A stretch of DNA of 64,000 bases. Origin: Paeniglutamicibacter gangotriensis Lz1y (lineage in GTDB: Bacteria > Actinomycetota > Actinomycetes > Actinomycetales > Micrococcaceae). The DNA lies in NCBI RefSeq assembly GCF_000348945.1, contig NZ_AOCK01000003.1, positions 62,001 to 126,000 on the forward strand, read 5' to 3'. How positions within the stretch are numbered: position 1 is the first letter of the stretch; the number at the start of each line of letters is the position of its first letter. The notes under the pieces are model-generated. The model ran no database searches, was not told the origin of the DNA, and worked only from the letters and a program-made list of their open reading frames with translations. Of the stretch, positions 1-8,444 are shown one piece after another. Both the position numbers and the translations under genes were made by a program.

Positions 1-1048
1 CCAGGAAGGGCAGATCGGTGTACTTCTTCACGTAGTTGGTGAAGTAGGGGGTCTGTTTCTCGACGTGGAATTCCTTGAGGATCACATGGCCCATGGCCAT
101 GGCCAGGGCGCCATCGGTGCCCGGCTCGGCGGGCAGCCACTCATCGGCGAACTTGGTACTGTCGGCAAAGTCCGGCGAGACCACCACCACCTTCTGTCCC
201 CGGTAACGAGCCTCGATCATCCAGTGCGCATCGGGGGTCCGGGTCACCGGGACATTGGTTCCCCAGATGATCAGGTACCCGGCATCCCACCAATCCCCGG
301 ATTCCGGGACGTCGGTCTGGTCCCCGAACACCTGCGGAGAGGCCACGGGCATGTCCGCATACCAGTCGTAGAAGCTGAGCATGGACCCGCCGATGAGGTT
401 CACAAAGCGTGCCCCCGAGGCATGGGAGACCATCGACATTGCCGGGATCGGCGAGAAGCCCGCCACCCGGTCCGGCCCCCATTTGCGGATGGTGTGCACA
501 TGCGCCGCAGCGACGATCTCAATGGCCTCGTCCCAGCTGGCACGCACCAGACCGCCCTTGCCGCGGGCACGCTTGTACTTCGCCGCGCGTTCGGGATCCT
601 CGGTGACATCAGCCCACGCCAGCACCGGGTCCTGGAGCCGCGATTTGGCTTCGCGGTACATTTCCAGCAGCACCCCGCGGATGTAGGGATAACGCGTGCG
701 GGTAGGCGAGTAGGTGTACCAGGAGAAAGAAGCGCCGCGTGGGCAGCCGCGCGGCTCGTATTCCGGTTTGTCAGGTCCGGTGGTGGGGTAATCGACGGCC
801 TGGGTTTCCCAGGTGATGATGCCGTCCTTGACGTACACGTTCCATGAGCAGGATCCCGTGCAGTTCACCCCGTGCGTCGAGCGGACCACCTTGTCGTGGC
901 TCCAGCGATCGCGGTGGAACGCATCCCCGGTGCGTCCTCCGACCTTGAGCAGGGACCGCCCATCGGGGGACACCACCTCTTTGGGAGTAAAGAATCTTCG
1001 TGTTTTAATCAGCGCGTCGGTCAGGCCGGAGTTCATGCTGGTGCCCAT
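1..1048 (-). CDS. narG: Respiratory nitrate reductase alpha subunit NarG (5' part)
   Basis: Catalytic molybdenum subunit of membrane-bound nitrate reductase, reducing nitrate to nitrite on the cytoplasmic face of the membrane with NarH and NarI. Only the first ~349 residues are present; the gene runs off the left edge. The N-terminal FS0 iron-sulfur signature is visible: HGVNCTGSC, giving His59, Cys63 and Cys67, with Cys102 in GCPRG. The segment SFYDWYADMP contains the Asp that ligates Mo in E. coli NarG. ATG at 1048 is chosen because a purine-rich site (GGGGGAGAAGGA) lies just upstream; an in-frame ATG at 1036 is less likely. narHJI would be expected to the left of the window. Confidence 0.95.
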   Translation of the reverse strand, partial: MGTSMNSGLTDALIKTRRFFTPKEVVSPDGRSLLKVGGRTGDAFHRDRWSHDKVVRSTHGVNCTGSCSWNVYVKDGIITWETQAVDYPTTGPDKPEYEPRGCPRGASFSWYTYSPTRTRYPYIRGVLLEMYREAKSRLQDPVLAWADVTEDPERAAKYKRARGKGGLVRASWDEAIEIVAAAHVHTIRKWGPDRVAGFSPIPAMSMVSHASGARFVNLIGGSMLSFYDWYADMPVASPQVFGDQTDVPESGDWWDAGYLIIWGTNVPVTRTPDAHWMIEARYRGQKVVVVSPDFADSTKFADEWLPAEPGTDGALAMAMGHVILKEFHVEKQTPYFTNYVKKYTDLPFL

Positions 1049-1251
1049 GTTGATCCTTCTCCCCCGGCGCCGAAACGCCGGAATGAATCAGTGCCCATGT
1101 CCGAACCCGTTTGGCCAATACCGCTGCAACCGAATCCGGAGCCTCAAAGTCCACTCACGCTAACACGAAAAGTTGAGACTACCATCACATTTGGGTCGGC
1201 GAAGGGGTCACCAAGATCGGAAAATACGCAGTCCTTATCCGTCAAAACGGT

Positions 1252-1272
1252 TCAGGGAACGTTTTCCCCTGA
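1252..1272. promoter_or_regulatory. Dyad in the narG upstream region
   Basis: TCAGGG (1252-1257) and CCCTGA (1267-1272) form an inverted repeat around an AT-rich centre, about 200 bp upstream of narG. It lies in the 354-bp stretch (1049-1402) that carries no credible gene. It could be an operator for nitrate or oxygen control of nar, or a hairpin below the methyltransferase gene. No protein can be assigned from the sequence. Confidence 0.3.
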
Positions 1273-1402
1273 CGACGGCGTGAAGACAATACCGGTGCGT
1301 GGGACATCCAACCGTCGAGGGTTTCCCCACGCCGGTCCGGGAAGCCCTCGGTGCGTCCGGTGCTTCAGTGCCCGGTGCCTGACATGTGGGGACAGCGGGT
1401 GG

Positions 1403-2146
1403 CTAGGCTGCGCGCAGCCGGGCCCGCCAGGCATGGGTCAGGTATGGCAAAGCGAACGGCTCCCCCGGGGTGTGGCCCAGGTGGTCGTAGAGGTACCAAG
1501 AGAGGTTGTGCTCCACCCGTGCCCGGGTAGCTGCCCCGGCACGCAGGTAGTAGCTGCGGGACTTGGCCAGCTCGATGACCTGCTCGGGGCTCATCGGCAG
1601 TTCCCAGGTCCACGATCCGGATTCGGGGGTGTGGAATTCGGGACCCAGCGGCGGGACGAAGTCCGGGCGGTGTACATCCCCGGCATGCATGATCCGGGCC
1701 AGCCGGTGCACCCAGGGCACCGAGACATCAAATTGATTCCATACCAACGCCAACTGACCATGCGGACGCAGCACCCTCGCGGCCTCTGCACTGGCAGCCT
1801 TGGGATCCACCCAATGCCAGGCCTGGGCGTAAGTGATCACATCGGTGCTGGATTCTTCCAGCCCGGTCTCTTCACCGGTCCCGGCCTTGTCCTGGACCTC
1901 GGGTAGGCGAACCCGCAGCACCTCGAGCATGTCGCTCGAGGGTTCCACGGCAGTGACGTTCAGCCCCAGGGCCAGCAGCTGTGCGGTGAAAATCCCGGTG
2001 CCGGCTCCCACGTCCACGGCATCGCGTGCCGCGGCGGGCAGCATGAAGGCCAGCGCCGCATCGGGGTAGTTCGGGCGCACTGCATCGTAGTGGGCGCCGC
2101 CGACCTTGAAGGCAGTCGCCAGCTCGCGGCGGCGTGTTGAATCCAT
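1403..2146 (-). CDS. Class I SAM-dependent methyltransferase
   Basis: Cytosolic methyltransferase of unknown substrate. The SAM-binding motif I is clear (DVGAGTGIFTAQLL), followed by the acidic loop VEPSSDML and the motif YAQAWHWVDP typical of the UbiE/Methyltransf_11 type. The frame is open further upstream, with ATGs at 2221 (overlapping the ribF stop) and 2248. Family similarity begins around MDSTRRREL, so ATG 2146 is preferred; its ribosome site is weak. A start at 2221 with translational coupling to ribF is possible. It is downstream of ribF on the same strand. Confidence 0.8.
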   Translation of the reverse strand: MDSTRRRELATAFKVGGAHYDAVRPNYPDAALAFMLPAAARDAVDVGAGTGIFTAQLLALGLNVTAVEPSSDMLEVLRVRLPEVQDKAGTGEETGLEESSTDVITYAQAWHWVDPKAASAEAARVLRPHGQLALVWNQFDVSVPWVHRLARIMHAGDVHRPDFVPPLGPEFHTPESGSWTWELPMSPEQVIELAKSRSYYLRAGAATRARVEHNLSWYLYDHLGHTPGEPFALPYLTHAWRARLRAA

Positions 2147-2213
2147 GGTGAAGGCGCGGGAGGGTAAACCGGGAACGGGCCGCGGGGCCCGGTCTCCGGT
2201 ATTGGGGGCCGAG

Positions 2214-3161
2214 TCAGGCATCGAGCAAGACGGTTCGGGTGCGCTCAACGTCCTCGCGCATCTGTTCGATCAGGGCTTCGACGCCCCGGTAGGCCACCAT
2301 GGGTCGCAAGTGCTCGACGAATTCCACGATGATCTGCTGGCCATAGAGGTCGAAGTCCTCCACGCCCTCGTGCGGGCGGTCGATCACATGGGCCTCGACC
2401 TGCCGGCTGACGCCCTCGAAGGTGGGGTTCGAGCCCACGGAAATGGCTGCGGGCCAGCGCACCTGCGCCTCATCGACCAGCCATCCGGCGTATACGCCGT
2501 CGGCCGGGATGATGCCCGAGGCTGTGGGGTCGAGGTTTGCGGTGGGGAAACCTAGCTCGCGCCCGCGTGCCGCCCCATGCACCACTTCGCCGCGCATGCG
2601 GTGCGGCCGGCCCAGGATCTGAGCGGCGGTGGCAACTTCCCCGCGGTTCAATGCCTCGCGTACCCAGGTCGAGGACCATCGGCGGTGCTCCCCCACGTCC
2701 TCGATGCCAATGACCTCAAAACCATATTGCTTGCCCAGGGCGACCATCACGTTGAAGTCCCCGGAATTCTCGCGGCCGAAGCGTACGTCGTGGCCCACCA
2801 CCACGGCACAGGCGTTCAGGGCGCCGACGATAACCTTGGCAACAAATTCTTCGGCGGTGGCCCGGGCGAAATCAAGGGTGTAACGAATCATCAGCAGGCC
2901 GTCGAGGTCTTCCTCGGCCAGGGTCTCGATGCGGTCTTCCAGGCCCATGATCAGCTCGGGGGCATCATCGGGGCGGTGCACCTGCGCCGGGTGCGGGTCG
3001 AAGCTGATGGCCACGGCCTTGGCGTGGCGTTCGGCCGCCGTGGCTACGACCGCGGAGAGCACCTCGCGATGCCCGCGGTGGACTCCGTCGAAGTTGCCGA
3101 TAGTCACTACCGAGGGGCCAATGCCGGGCGGGACGGCTTCAAGGCCTTTCCAATAGTGCAC
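2214..3161 (-). CDS. ribF: Bifunctional riboflavin kinase / FAD synthetase
   Basis: Phosphorylates riboflavin to FMN and adenylates FMN to FAD. The 315-residue length is standard for bacterial RibF. The N-terminal nucleotidyltransferase domain shows GNFDGVHRGH (residues 22-31), the HxGH-like adenylyl-transfer motif. The C-terminal flavokinase domain starts near RMRGEVVHGAARGRELGFPT and contains PTANL. Start is GTG at 3161 with AAGGAG seven bases upstream. In actinobacteria ribF follows truB; here a DUF937 gene and two membrane genes lie between them. Confidence 0.95.
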   Translation of the reverse strand: MHYWKGLEAVPPGIGPSVVTIGNFDGVHRGHREVLSAVVATAAERHAKAVAISFDPHPAQVHRPDDAPELIMGLEDRIETLAEEDLDGLLMIRYTLDFARATAEEFVAKVIVGALNACAVVVGHDVRFGRENSGDFNVMVALGKQYGFEVIGIEDVGEHRRWSSTWVREALNRGEVATAAQILGRPHRMRGEVVHGAARGRELGFPTANLDPTASGIIPADGVYAGWLVDEAQVRWPAAISVGSNPTFEGVSRQVEAHVIDRPHEGVEDFDLYGQQIIVEFVEHLRPMVAYRGVEALIEQMREDVERTRTVLLDA

Positions 3162-3336
3162 GTTGCTCCTTCAAATCGAGGTTGTCGCTACCGTTTTGAA
3201 CACGGCCATAACCATTATGGACGACAAAGACACCAACCACCGATTTTTACCTCAAACATCACGCCATCGGGGCCGGAGCGCCCGTAGGATGAGCGCAGGG
3301 CCGCATCCCCGGCCCCCGAACCCCAAGGAGCATTCG

Positions 3337-3954
3337 ATGGCCGACCTCAATGAACTGCTGAACCTGATCCCGTTGGACCAGCTGGGTGCCAAGCTCGGTG
3401 TTGATGCCGACACCGCGCGTGCCACCGCAGCGACAGCCCTTCCCTCGTTGCTTGCCGGGCTGCAGAACAACGCAGCATCCCCCGACGGCGCCGACGCCCT
3501 CTCGGCCGCCATCAAGCAGCATGACGCCACCTTCCTGGACGGCGGGGTGGACATCGATGCGGTGGACACCGATGACGGGCAGAAGATCGTGCAGCATGCC
3601 TTGGGCGAGAACCAATCCGCTTTGGCCGCCCGGCTCAGCGGTGCGGCGCCTGCCGGTGTCGATTTGGGCGCCCTGGTGCAGAAGGCATTGCCGATTCTGG
3701 CCCCGGTGGTGATGGCTTTCCTGGCCAAGAAGGTCTCCGCATCTTCCGGCGGCCTGGGCGGCATGCTGGGAGGTCTGCTCGGGGGCCAACAGGGTGGCGC
3801 GGGCAGCCAGGGCCCAGGAGGCCTTGACCTTGGAGGGATTCTGGGCGGGCTATTCGGTGGGGGCGGCACCGCCCAGCAGCAACAGCAACAAGGCCAGGCA
3901 CCCGGAGGTTTGGACCTGGGTGGAATCCTCGGCGGGCTCTTCGGCAAGAAGTAG
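3337..3954 (+). CDS. DUF937 family protein
   Basis: A 205-residue protein resembling the DUF937 (YidB-like) family, whose function is not established. The N-terminal half is helical with alternating Ala/Asp stretches; around residue 125 there is LPILAPVVMAFLAKK. The tail is rich in Gly and Gln and repeats the unit GGLDLGGILGGLFGG twice, separated by a Q-rich linker, which suggests a low-complexity or self-associating tail. ATG 3337 has AAGGAG six bases upstream. An in-frame GTG/TTG extension to 3163 lacks such a site. It is transcribed alone, convergent to the next operon. Confidence 0.8.
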   Translation: MADLNELLNLIPLDQLGAKLGVDADTARATAATALPSLLAGLQNNAASPDGADALSAAIKQHDATFLDGGVDIDAVDTDDGQKIVQHALGENQSALAARLSGAAPAGVDLGALVQKALPILAPVVMAFLAKKVSASSGGLGGMLGGLLGGQQGGAGSQGPGGLDLGGILGGLFGGGGTAQQQQQQGQAPGGLDLGGILGGLFGKK

Positions 3955-3975
3955 CGGCGCCCCGAAGCACACGAG

Positions 3976-4024
3976 CCGGGTTTCCTTGTCCCCGTCCATT
4001 GGGCGCAGTGGCAAGGAAACCCGG
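3976..4024. terminator. Bidirectional terminator hairpin
   Basis: A perfect 13-bp inverted repeat (3976-3988 and 4012-4024; arm CCGGGTTTCCTTG) with a 23-base loop. It lies between the convergent DUF937 gene and the membrane protein gene ending at 4049. No long U-tract, as is common in actinobacteria. Confidence 0.8.
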
Positions 4025-4048
4025 ATCGTATGGATCTCTGCTTAGGCG

Positions 4049-4540
4049 CTACGCCTGAGCTTCGGCGGGCATCCGGTGCTTGTGCAACCACCAGATGCCG
4101 ATCAACGGCAGCACCAGCGGCACGTAGCCGTAGCCGGAGCCGAAGTGCGACCACACCGCCGGGTGAGCGAAGAGCACCGGCAGCACGAAACTCAGCGTGC
4201 CAACCACCAGCACACCGATCAGCTCGAACCAGACCGCATACCAAGACAGCTTCCAGCTGCCTGGCTTTTTGGAGGCCATCGCGAGCGTCGCGACGATGTA
4301 GACGATCCCTGCCAGGGCGCTGAGCAGGTAGGCCAGCGGGGCCGCGGAGAAATCCAGAAGGATCTGGTAGACAGCCCTTACCGTGGACGAGAGTGCCAGC
4401 ACCCCGTAGACGGCGATGATGATCCGGCCCAGGCCCGAGGATCGACCCCCGTTGGAGCGTGCAGGTTTCTTCCCCGACTCGCGTGAGGCTGCATCGACGA
4501 TGCGCGAACGCTTCACCTGGTTTTTTCCGTGCTCGCTCAT
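4049..4540 (-). CDS. Small integral membrane protein, 163 aa
   Basis: Unrecognised membrane protein. A Lys/Arg/Ser-rich cytosolic N-terminus (about 45 residues) is followed by four hydrophobic segments: IIIAVYGVLALSS, LAYLLSALAGIVYIVATLAMA, YAVWFELIGVLVVGTLSFVLPVLF and VPLVLPLIGIWWL. ATG 4540 overlaps the stop of the upstream membrane gene by ATGA, so the two are translationally coupled and probably form a complex or share a role. It resembles conserved actinobacterial proteins found near truB; function unknown. Confidence 0.75.
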   Translation of the reverse strand: MSEHGKNQVKRSRIVDAASRESGKKPARSNGGRSSGLGRIIIAVYGVLALSSTVRAVYQILLDFSAAPLAYLLSALAGIVYIVATLAMASKKPGSWKLSWYAVWFELIGVLVVGTLSFVLPVLFAHPAVWSHFGSGYGYVPLVLPLIGIWWLHKHRMPAEAQA

Positions 4541-4911
4541 GCCGGCAACGCCCCGTCCCAAATCTGTTCCATCCTGAACAACATCACAAAGACGATGGCC
4601 CCGGAGACCGCCAGCACCGTGTTCGACCATCGCGACTTATCGGTCACCGCCCAGATAAAGGCCAGGGCGGGAATCAGCAGGGCGGTGAGCAGGTAGCCCC
4701 AGAATTCCCAAGGTTCCCCGTTGATCGTTTGTCCCCCGGCCTGCCGGATGGCCGCGGCGATCCCGTAGACCACCAGGAACACCTCCAGCAGGGCCACGGA
4801 CACCAGCGCAAAGTCATCGGGGTAGTCCCGCATGATGGTGGCAAGCACACCCAGCAACACGGCCAGCGCGCACAGGATGACCCCGGCTATGAAGAATCCG
4901 TCAACGATCAC
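4537..4911 (-). CDS. Small integral membrane protein, 124 aa
   Basis: Four predicted membrane segments, beginning almost at the first residue (IVDGFFIAGVILCALAVLLGVLA), then VSVALLEVFLVVYGIAAAI, FWGYLLTALLIPALAFIWAV and TVLAVSGAIVFVMLF. Start is GTG 4911 after AAGGGGT. In the same frame upstream there is a stop codon (4927-4929), and before that a short ORF with a better ribosome site, so the true N-terminus is uncertain. Sits in a truB operon and overlaps the next gene by four bases. Function unknown. Confidence 0.7.
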   Translation of the reverse strand: MIVDGFFIAGVILCALAVLLGVLATIMRDYPDDFALVSVALLEVFLVVYGIAAAIRQAGGQTINGEPWEFWGYLLTALLIPALAFIWAVTDKSRWSNTVLAVSGAIVFVMLFRMEQIWDGALPA

Positions 4912-4926
4912 GGCGGAAGTTACCCC

Positions 4927-4956
4927 TTAACGTTTTTTGTTGTTGTTACTGTCCAT
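4927..4956 (-). CDS. Nine-codon mini-ORF (MDSNNNKKR) after truB
   Basis: ATG at 4956 is preceded by GGATGGAGACGAGT, a good ribosome site, and encodes MDSNNNKKR before TAA. It starts 14 bases after the truB stop and is in the same reading frame as the membrane protein beginning at 4911, separated only by the TAA and five sense codons. It may be the original hydrophilic N-terminus of that membrane protein, split by a nonsense change, or a translated leader. Not a confirmed gene. Confidence 0.35.
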   Translation of the reverse strand: MDSNNNKKR

Positions 4957-4970
4957 ACTCGTCTCCATCC

Positions 4971-5882
4971 TTAGGAGGCGGGAGTAAACACCAGTTCGGG
5001 CCTGGCATTTTCGCCCTTGTTTTTTAGCAGCGCCACCAGCGATCCATCCGGGGCAAACGCCGCGGTGGTCTCCTCGCTCTGGTTCACACCGATCCGACGG
5101 CCAAAGGAAAGCTCGGAACGTTCGTGCTCGCTCAAATCCCGGCGTGGGAACAAGGCGTCTGCCGCATCTTCCATCGGCAGGTACTCGAAGTCCTGGGCCA
5201 ACTGTTCCAAGGTGCGTGCCCGATTCAAGGTGTAGGGTCCGACCTCGGTGCGGCGCAGCGCGGTCAGGTGCCCACCCACGGCCAGGTCTTCGCCCAGGTC
5301 ACGGGCCAACGCGCGGATGTAGGTGCCCGAGGAGCATTCGACGGTCACGTCGATGTCTTGGACCTTGCCGCCGCGTTCGCGGCGGATCTGATGGATCTCA
5401 AAGCGGTGGATGGTCACCGGGCGGGCGGCAAGCTTCACTTCTTCCCCGGCACGCACGCGTGCGTAGGAGCGTTCCCCGTTGACCTTGATGGCGCTCACGG
5501 AGGAGGGCACCTGCTCGATCGGCCCGGTGAGTTTGGCGACCGATTCACGGATTTGTTCCTCGGTGAGTGCCGCGGCGATCCGTGCCTGCACCAGCTCGCC
5601 CTCGGCGTCGTCGGTGATCGTTGACTCGCCTAGGCGAATGGTCGCGGTGTAGGTCTTGTTGGCGCCCACGATGTAGGTCAGCAGGCGCGTGGCCTTGTTG
5701 ATGCCCAGCACCAGCACACCGGTGGCCATCGGGTCCAAGGTGCCAGCGTGGCCGACCTTGCGGGTTCCTGCCAGCCGGCGCGTGCGTCCGACCACGTCAT
5801 GGCTCGTCCAACCCTGTGGTTTGTCGACGATGACAAGGCCTGAGCCTATGGGATCCGTGGGGTTCTGCGACGCTGTTTTCAC
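4971..5882 (-). CDS. truB: tRNA pseudouridine(55) synthase
   Basis: Makes pseudouridine 55 in the T-loop of tRNA. The catalytic motif HAGTLDPMATGVL is intact, with Asp50 as the nucleophile. The family motif VDKPQGWTSHDVV is near the N-terminus, and a C-terminal PUA-like region follows. Length 303 aa is normal. The GTG start at 5882 is chosen because GGAGGGC lies just upstream; the longer frame to 6026 contains no family similarity. First gene of an operon with the mini-ORF and two membrane proteins. In relatives truB closely follows rbfA; here 8 kb of other genes separate them. Confidence 0.95.
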   Translation of the reverse strand: MKTASQNPTDPIGSGLVIVDKPQGWTSHDVVGRTRRLAGTRKVGHAGTLDPMATGVLVLGINKATRLLTYIVGANKTYTATIRLGESTITDDAEGELVQARIAAALTEEQIRESVAKLTGPIEQVPSSVSAIKVNGERSYARVRAGEEVKLAARPVTIHRFEIHQIRRERGGKVQDIDVTVECSSGTYIRALARDLGEDLAVGGHLTALRRTEVGPYTLNRARTLEQLAQDFEYLPMEDAADALFPRRDLSEHERSELSFGRRIGVNQSEETTAAFAPDGSLVALLKNKGENARPELVFTPAS

Positions 5883-6092
5883 GCCCTCCAGTATAGGCCG
5901 GTTCCCTGAAAGCTTTTTCCTTGCTCTATTCCACGGAGGCCGACGTTTGGTGTTTGTTGGACAGCACTCGACATGGTTCTCGGGCCAGCTCCGTGCGGCA
6001 CCCACCCGAATCCGGCAAGCAGGCATTGACTCGCCGGGGTTCCGGCTCCTACGGTCGGGACCAGGTCGGGCGGATAAGTGGAGAGGAAAATC

Positions 6093-7502
6093 ATGGGTGG
6101 GCGTGAACGCACCGTGCTCTGGGTGGCCATCCTTGCCTCCTTCGTGGCCTTCTTGGATGGTTCGATCGTCAACGTTGCCTTGCCTGCCATTGCCCGGGAC
6201 CTGGGTGGCGGGCTCACCACCCAGCAGTGGGTCCTTGACGGTTACCTGCTCACGCTCGGTTCCCTGATCCTGCTGGCAGGAAGCCTCTCGGATGTCTTCG
6301 GCCGGGTGCGGATCCTGCGCATCGGACTCCTCTTCTTCGGCGTTGCTTCGCTCCTGTGTGCCGCGGCACCTTCCGGGACGGTGCTGGTCATCGCCCGACT
6401 GCTGCAGGGCGCCGCGGCTGCACTGTTGGTCCCCAGTTCGTTGTCATTGATCACCGCCACTTTCGACGAGGGGCCGCGTGCCCGAGCCATCGGGCAGTGG
6501 ACCGCGTGGACGGGGACGGCGTTTGTTGCAGGTCCGCTGCTTGGCGGGCTTTTGGTTGACACGGTTTCCTGGCGCCTGGTTTTTGCCATTAATATCCTGC
6601 CGATCGCTGCCACCTTGCTGCTGTTGTCCCGGTTGCGCGACCCCGGCAGATCCGGTTCCCGGACACCGCTGGACATTCCCGGGGCCCTGTTGGCGGCCTT
6701 TGGGCTGGCCGGAACCGTCTTTGCCCTGATCATTCAGGGCGGGTGGGGCTGGGACAGCCCGGTGGTCTATCTGCCATTCACGGTGGGCCTGTTGCTTCTT
6801 GCCCTCTTGATCCGGCGCGAGCGTTCGACACCGCATCCGATGATGCCGTTGCACCTGTTCCGGGAGAGGAATTTCGGGATCGGGAATCTGTCCACCGCGG
6901 CGTTCTATGCCGGCATTTCGTTGGGGACCTTCATCATCCCGGTCTTCCTGCAGGAAGCCGCTGGCTTCACCGCGTTTGCCGCAGGAATGGCAACAATCCC
7001 GCTGACACTCATGTCGTTGGTCTTCTCCGCGCTCTTCGGGACGTTGTCGGGCAAGTACGGGCCGCGGTTGTTCATGTCCGCGGGCCCGGTGCTGGCGGGA
7101 GCGGGGTTTTTGTTGATGCTCGCCGCCGCCGACCCGCTGGACTACTGGTGGCAGATCCTCCCGGGCGTGGTGGTGTTCGGCCTTGGCCTGGCGGTGACGG
7201 TTGCCCCGCTGACCGCAGCCGTCCTCGGCGCGGTCACCCCTGCTCAAAGCGGGATCGGTTCGGCCATCAACAACGCGGTGTCCAGGGTTGCCGGGCTGCT
7301 GGCCATTGCCTCCCTGGGGCTGGTCACCGGTCCGGTGCTGGACCACGGTGCTTTTCACCGCGTGGTGCTGCTGGCGGCGCTGCTCATGTTCGTCTCCGGC
7401 ATCGTCTCAGCCTTGGGCATCAGCAACACCAGGCACGCGGCGGCCCCGCCCATCCCTCCGGAGGCCACTGCCGCTTGCCACGACCGCGTGATACCTGACT
7501 GA
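6093..7502 (+). CDS. MFS transporter, DHA2 (14-TM) drug exporter type
   Basis: Proton-driven exporter of the major facilitator superfamily. About 14 hydrophobic segments over 469 residues. The N-terminus has FLDGSIVNVALPAIARDL, the DHA2 motif in TM1, and QWVLDGYLLTLGSL...GSLSDVFGRVRI, motif A after TM2; TM5 carries the antiporter-type sequence GTAFVAGPLLGG. ATG 6093 follows GAGAGGAAA; the GTG at 6078 is less likely. Transcribed divergently from truB. Substrate unknown. Confidence 0.88.
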   Translation: MGGRERTVLWVAILASFVAFLDGSIVNVALPAIARDLGGGLTTQQWVLDGYLLTLGSLILLAGSLSDVFGRVRILRIGLLFFGVASLLCAAAPSGTVLVIARLLQGAAAALLVPSSLSLITATFDEGPRARAIGQWTAWTGTAFVAGPLLGGLLVDTVSWRLVFAINILPIAATLLLLSRLRDPGRSGSRTPLDIPGALLAAFGLAGTVFALIIQGGWGWDSPVVYLPFTVGLLLLALLIRRERSTPHPMMPLHLFRERNFGIGNLSTAAFYAGISLGTFIIPVFLQEAAGFTAFAAGMATIPLTLMSLVFSALFGTLSGKYGPRLFMSAGPVLAGAGFLLMLAAADPLDYWWQILPGVVVFGLGLAVTVAPLTAAVLGAVTPAQSGIGSAINNAVSRVAGLLAIASLGLVTGPVLDHGAFHRVVLLAALLMFVSGIVSALGISNTRHAAAPPIPPEATAACHDRVIPD

Positions 7503-7572
7503 CCTGTTCCGTGGGCTCACCGCACCATCCACTAAGACTCGGCGGACGGCAGCCTTACCGCGGATAACGTTC

Positions 7573-7603
7573 CGCGAGCATTTTAGGTGAGGCAAACACT
7601 ACC
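7573..7603. repeat. Left copy of an imperfect 31-bp direct repeat
   Basis: CGCGAGCATTTT at 7573-7584 followed by TGAGGCA and CACT recurs at 9599-9629, with 25 of 31 positions identical. The two copies bracket the WYL regulator and hydrolase pair. They could be remnants of an insertion boundary or two related binding sites. Confidence 0.4.
7583..7601. promoter_or_regulatory. Candidate DtxR/IdeR iron box without an obvious target
   Basis: TTAGGTGAGGCAAACACTA matches 14 of 19 positions of the actinobacterial iron box consensus TTAGGTTAGSCTAACCTAA, with a nearly perfect left half. It lies between the convergent MFS and WYL genes, so no intact gene starts just downstream. Either the iron-regulated gene has been lost or the match is fortuitous. 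Confidence 0.4.
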
Positions 7604-7716
7604 GTTCGCATGTCAACTTTTTTCAACGCCTTGCCTCAGGGCTGCAGGTTGAAAGCGACAATTACCGGCATGAAATGGTCTCTAGCGAATTTGTCCGAAC
7701 ACGACTCTTCAGTGAT

Positions 7717-8415
7717 TCATTTGCTCCGACCATGCACCGGTCTAGCGTTCACCGGTGGTACTCCCACTTCGTGGATAGTGTGGCCGTTGCAGGCAGACTT
7801 AGTAACGTTGGCCCGCTCGATACGCGACACGGTAAACCATCGCATCGCGTTGCGCAGTCGACACCACCCAACCAGATACCACTTGCCGTTCGCGGAGGCA
7901 AACAGCACTGGTTCAACCTCGCGGGTGGTCGTGGCGCCGTCTCCCGAGGTGTAGCGAATACGGATTACCCGCTGCTCAACCATCGCTTCTTCCAGCGCCG
8001 ACCGCATGGCGCGCGAAGGTGAGGGAGCCCCATTGACCCAGACGCGGCGGGCCAGCTCGTCGGCCCTAGCTCGGGTTCTGGGATCGAGGACGTCCATGAT
8101 CTTCTGGATGCCGGCCGCTGCCAGATCGGCGTAAGGGGCATCGGGTGCAGCGGACACAGCGGCCATGAGCGCCACGGCCTGGGCCGGGGACAAATTGACA
8201 GGCGGCAGGGACGCGCCGACGGCCATTCCGTAGCCACCGCCCGGGCCTGGGCGCGACCATAGAGGCACACCGCTGTTCTCTAACGCATCGAGGTCCCTCT
8301 TGACCGTGCGGACAGATACCTCGAACTCTTGCGCCAACCGATCGGCGGAGACTCCCCGAGCACCGCTGCGGCGCAACATCTCGGATAGCGCATGGAGCCG
8401 TTCGGATCGCTTCAC
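7717..8415 (-). CDS. YafY-family (HTH-WYL) transcriptional regulator
   Basis: A DNA-binding regulator of 232 residues. The N-terminal winged helix-turn-helix is visible (RSERLHALSEML, VSADRLAQEFEVSVRTVKRDLDAL), followed by the RPGPGGGYG wing. The C-terminal WYL region contains VIRIRYTSGDGATTTREVEP and KWYLVGWCRLRNAMRWF. Proteins of this type usually repress a divergent enzyme gene and sense a small ligand through WYL. It is divergent from the hydrolase at 8489, with a perfect palindrome in between, so autorepression and control of the hydrolase are likely. Confidence 0.9.
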   Translation of the reverse strand: MKRSERLHALSEMLRRSGARGVSADRLAQEFEVSVRTVKRDLDALENSGVPLWSRPGPGGGYGMAVGASLPPVNLSPAQAVALMAAVSAAPDAPYADLAAAGIQKIMDVLDPRTRARADELARRVWVNGAPSPSRAMRSALEEAMVEQRVIRIRYTSGDGATTTREVEPVLFASANGKWYLVGWCRLRNAMRWFTVSRIERANVTKSACNGHTIHEVGVPPVNARPVHGRSK

Positions 8416-8444
8416 AGTTCAGACCCCAACGAATTCATGACATA

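Noticed and set aside
1173-1188. TTGAGACTACCATCAC as an FNR box for narG
   Set aside because: Spacing between the TTGA and ATCA halves is two bases too long for the FNR/Crp consensus.
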